Source: Owenia fusiformis (taxonomy: Eukaryota > Annelida > Polychaeta > Sabellida > Oweniidae). From it: 64,000 nucleotides of DNA. Every line of letters starts with the position of its first letter. Position 1 is the first letter of the stretch. Location: positions 7,953,525-8,017,524 of the forward strand of contig CAIIXF020000004.1 of NCBI GenBank assembly GCA_903813345.2, given 5' to 3'. The position numbers were made by a program, and so were the translations under genes. Positions 62,925 through 64,000 of this stretch are shown piece by piece. A model generated the notes under the pieces. It saw only the letters and a list, made by a program, of their open reading frames with translations, did not search any database and was not told where the DNA came from.

Positions 62925-63890
62925 GTTTCTGTTCCTGTCAAGTTACCTTAACTTTTTAAAATCAAATTCAGTTTTAAATTTTTCTCGATTGGATATCATT
63001 CATGAGTTTATAGTTTACTTGACCAGTGATCAAATTAATTGCAATAATTTAGGGTTCAGTTTTTGTCCCTTTGGTTTTTGAATGTCCAGTTGTGACTCTC
63101 TATTTCTTAATACAATTCACCATTTTTAAATTTTTGCCAACTTCTTTTAGTTTTCTGATATCAAGTTCTTCATTTCTGATTTTAGCAGCAGATTTGAGCA
63201 GCTATATATTCAAAATATTGTCTTGCCAAAGAAAGGTTCTCATCCAAAGATTTTTGATTATGTTTTTTACTCTTTGAAAGTTTCATGTGACATCCATTCT
63301 AAATCTTATAATGCAAAGCTGTTTTAGTAAACATCTACATAATGATCTAAGAAGGTGTAATTTATAACTAGCTTTTAAACCCAAAATAGCACATCAAGTA
63401 TTGTCTGAAGTAGAGTGATAAAGCATTTTTAAACATTGCTTGATATCAAATCTATCTGCAATATTTATTTAAAAGGCGTTGGAGATTTTCTTCTCAGTAT
63501 TTCATCTTGAAAAACCATTAAAATAAACTGAAATGTGTTAATAAATCTCTGATGCTTTGTTCTTATATAATTTTATGTCCCTAGGTAACATGGGGTCCCA
63601 ACTACGACCATTAATTTGAATTTTAGACCTAACAGGTGTTTAAAAATCAAGGATTGTGAGTCTCATACTGCACCGTTTTTCTTCAAACTTGTTCCATTCA
63701 AAGCAAAACAAAAATGCCTTTCTGTTGTTGCATTGCTTTATTGTACAGAGTCCCTCGTTTTAGCAGTGTTTGGGTCCCCAGCTGTGGAAGTATAAGCACA
63801 AAATAATTTGTGAAACACATTCCAAGGTTTATTTATATTGTTAGAACTGTGCTATAACCTAAATACAAGTGGTCACTAATTGGTATTATA
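62925..63890. other. upstream region of the 2A-like exon
   Basis: No gene seen. It would hold the promoter of the NTase-TPR gene if the 62924 start is right; no clear TATA or initiator was chosen. Confidence 0.3.
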
Positions 63891-64000
63891 CAGGGTGGGC
63901 TAAAAAACAGTACATAAGTTTTTAGATGAATATTATGAGGTTATATAATGGTTCATTCTGTATATCGTGTTTATACTCGAGTGAGTATATGATATATTCA
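63891..64000. mobile_element. Tc1/mariner-type end, runs off the window
   Basis: TA then CAGGGTGGGCTAAAAAACAG, the same type of terminus as the element at 60354. The other end is outside the window. Confidence 0.45.

Overview
AT-rich, intron-rich and repeat-rich DNA from an animal nuclear genome. Spliced genes with GT-AG introns, several non-LTR retrotransposons, DNA transposons and many foldback MITEs point to a marine invertebrate. A 2A-like leader and a giant nucleotidyltransferase-TPR gene would suit a deuterostome such as a hemichordate, lancelet or echinoderm, but the species cannot be fixed from the sequence alone.

The backbone is one large plus-strand gene. Sixteen exons between 10294 and 49186, all joined in compatible phase by GT-AG introns, encode about 987 residues of the Mediator kinase-module subunit MED12, from within the N-terminal third through the LCEWAV-type domain. 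The first exons must lie left of the window or in unrecognised parts of 1-10293. The C-terminal half must lie beyond 49187. Two introns are very large: 15.2 kb (12883-28125) and 10.0 kb (35323-45351).

Other genes sit inside or beside MED12. At 2848-4287 (+) is an intronless nodulin-like MFS transporter with one in-frame TGA. At 18833-24313 (-) is a two-exon DUF268 protein with a membrane anchor, nested antisense in the 15-kb MED12 intron. At 53712-59743 (-) is a 6-kb exon for a DUF294-type nucleotidyltransferase followed by about 32 TPRs of 43 residues and a C-terminal CaaX-like box. About 3 kb upstream of it (62726-62924, -) is a small exon encoding a hydrophobic leader and a 2A-like NPGP motif. 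Its splice donor is phase-compatible with the acceptor of the TPR exon.

Mobile DNA fills the introns. There is a two-ORF APE-type LINE (36511-41989, -) inserted in a CACTA/EnSpm-like element (35582-45239, TSD CAA). A 5'-truncated L1-like element (29448-31299, -) has a poly(A) tract and a perfect 15-bp TSD. An ORF1-only LINE relative lies at about 805-2480 (-), and a decayed pogo/Tigger element at 15079-16805. There are also a Tc1/mariner-type element, a tRNA-derived SINE and many TIR/foldback MITEs.

The most unusual MED12 signal is repeated duplication of its own splice boundaries. One exon (32359-32464) lies between an acceptor-side 18-bp array and a donor-side array of 21 units of about 66 bp, 17 of which keep CCAG|GT. 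Decayed copies of two acceptor/exon starts (12614, 26336) and one donor (35503) lie in the introns, and two more donor-anchored tandem arrays start at 10662 and 48646.
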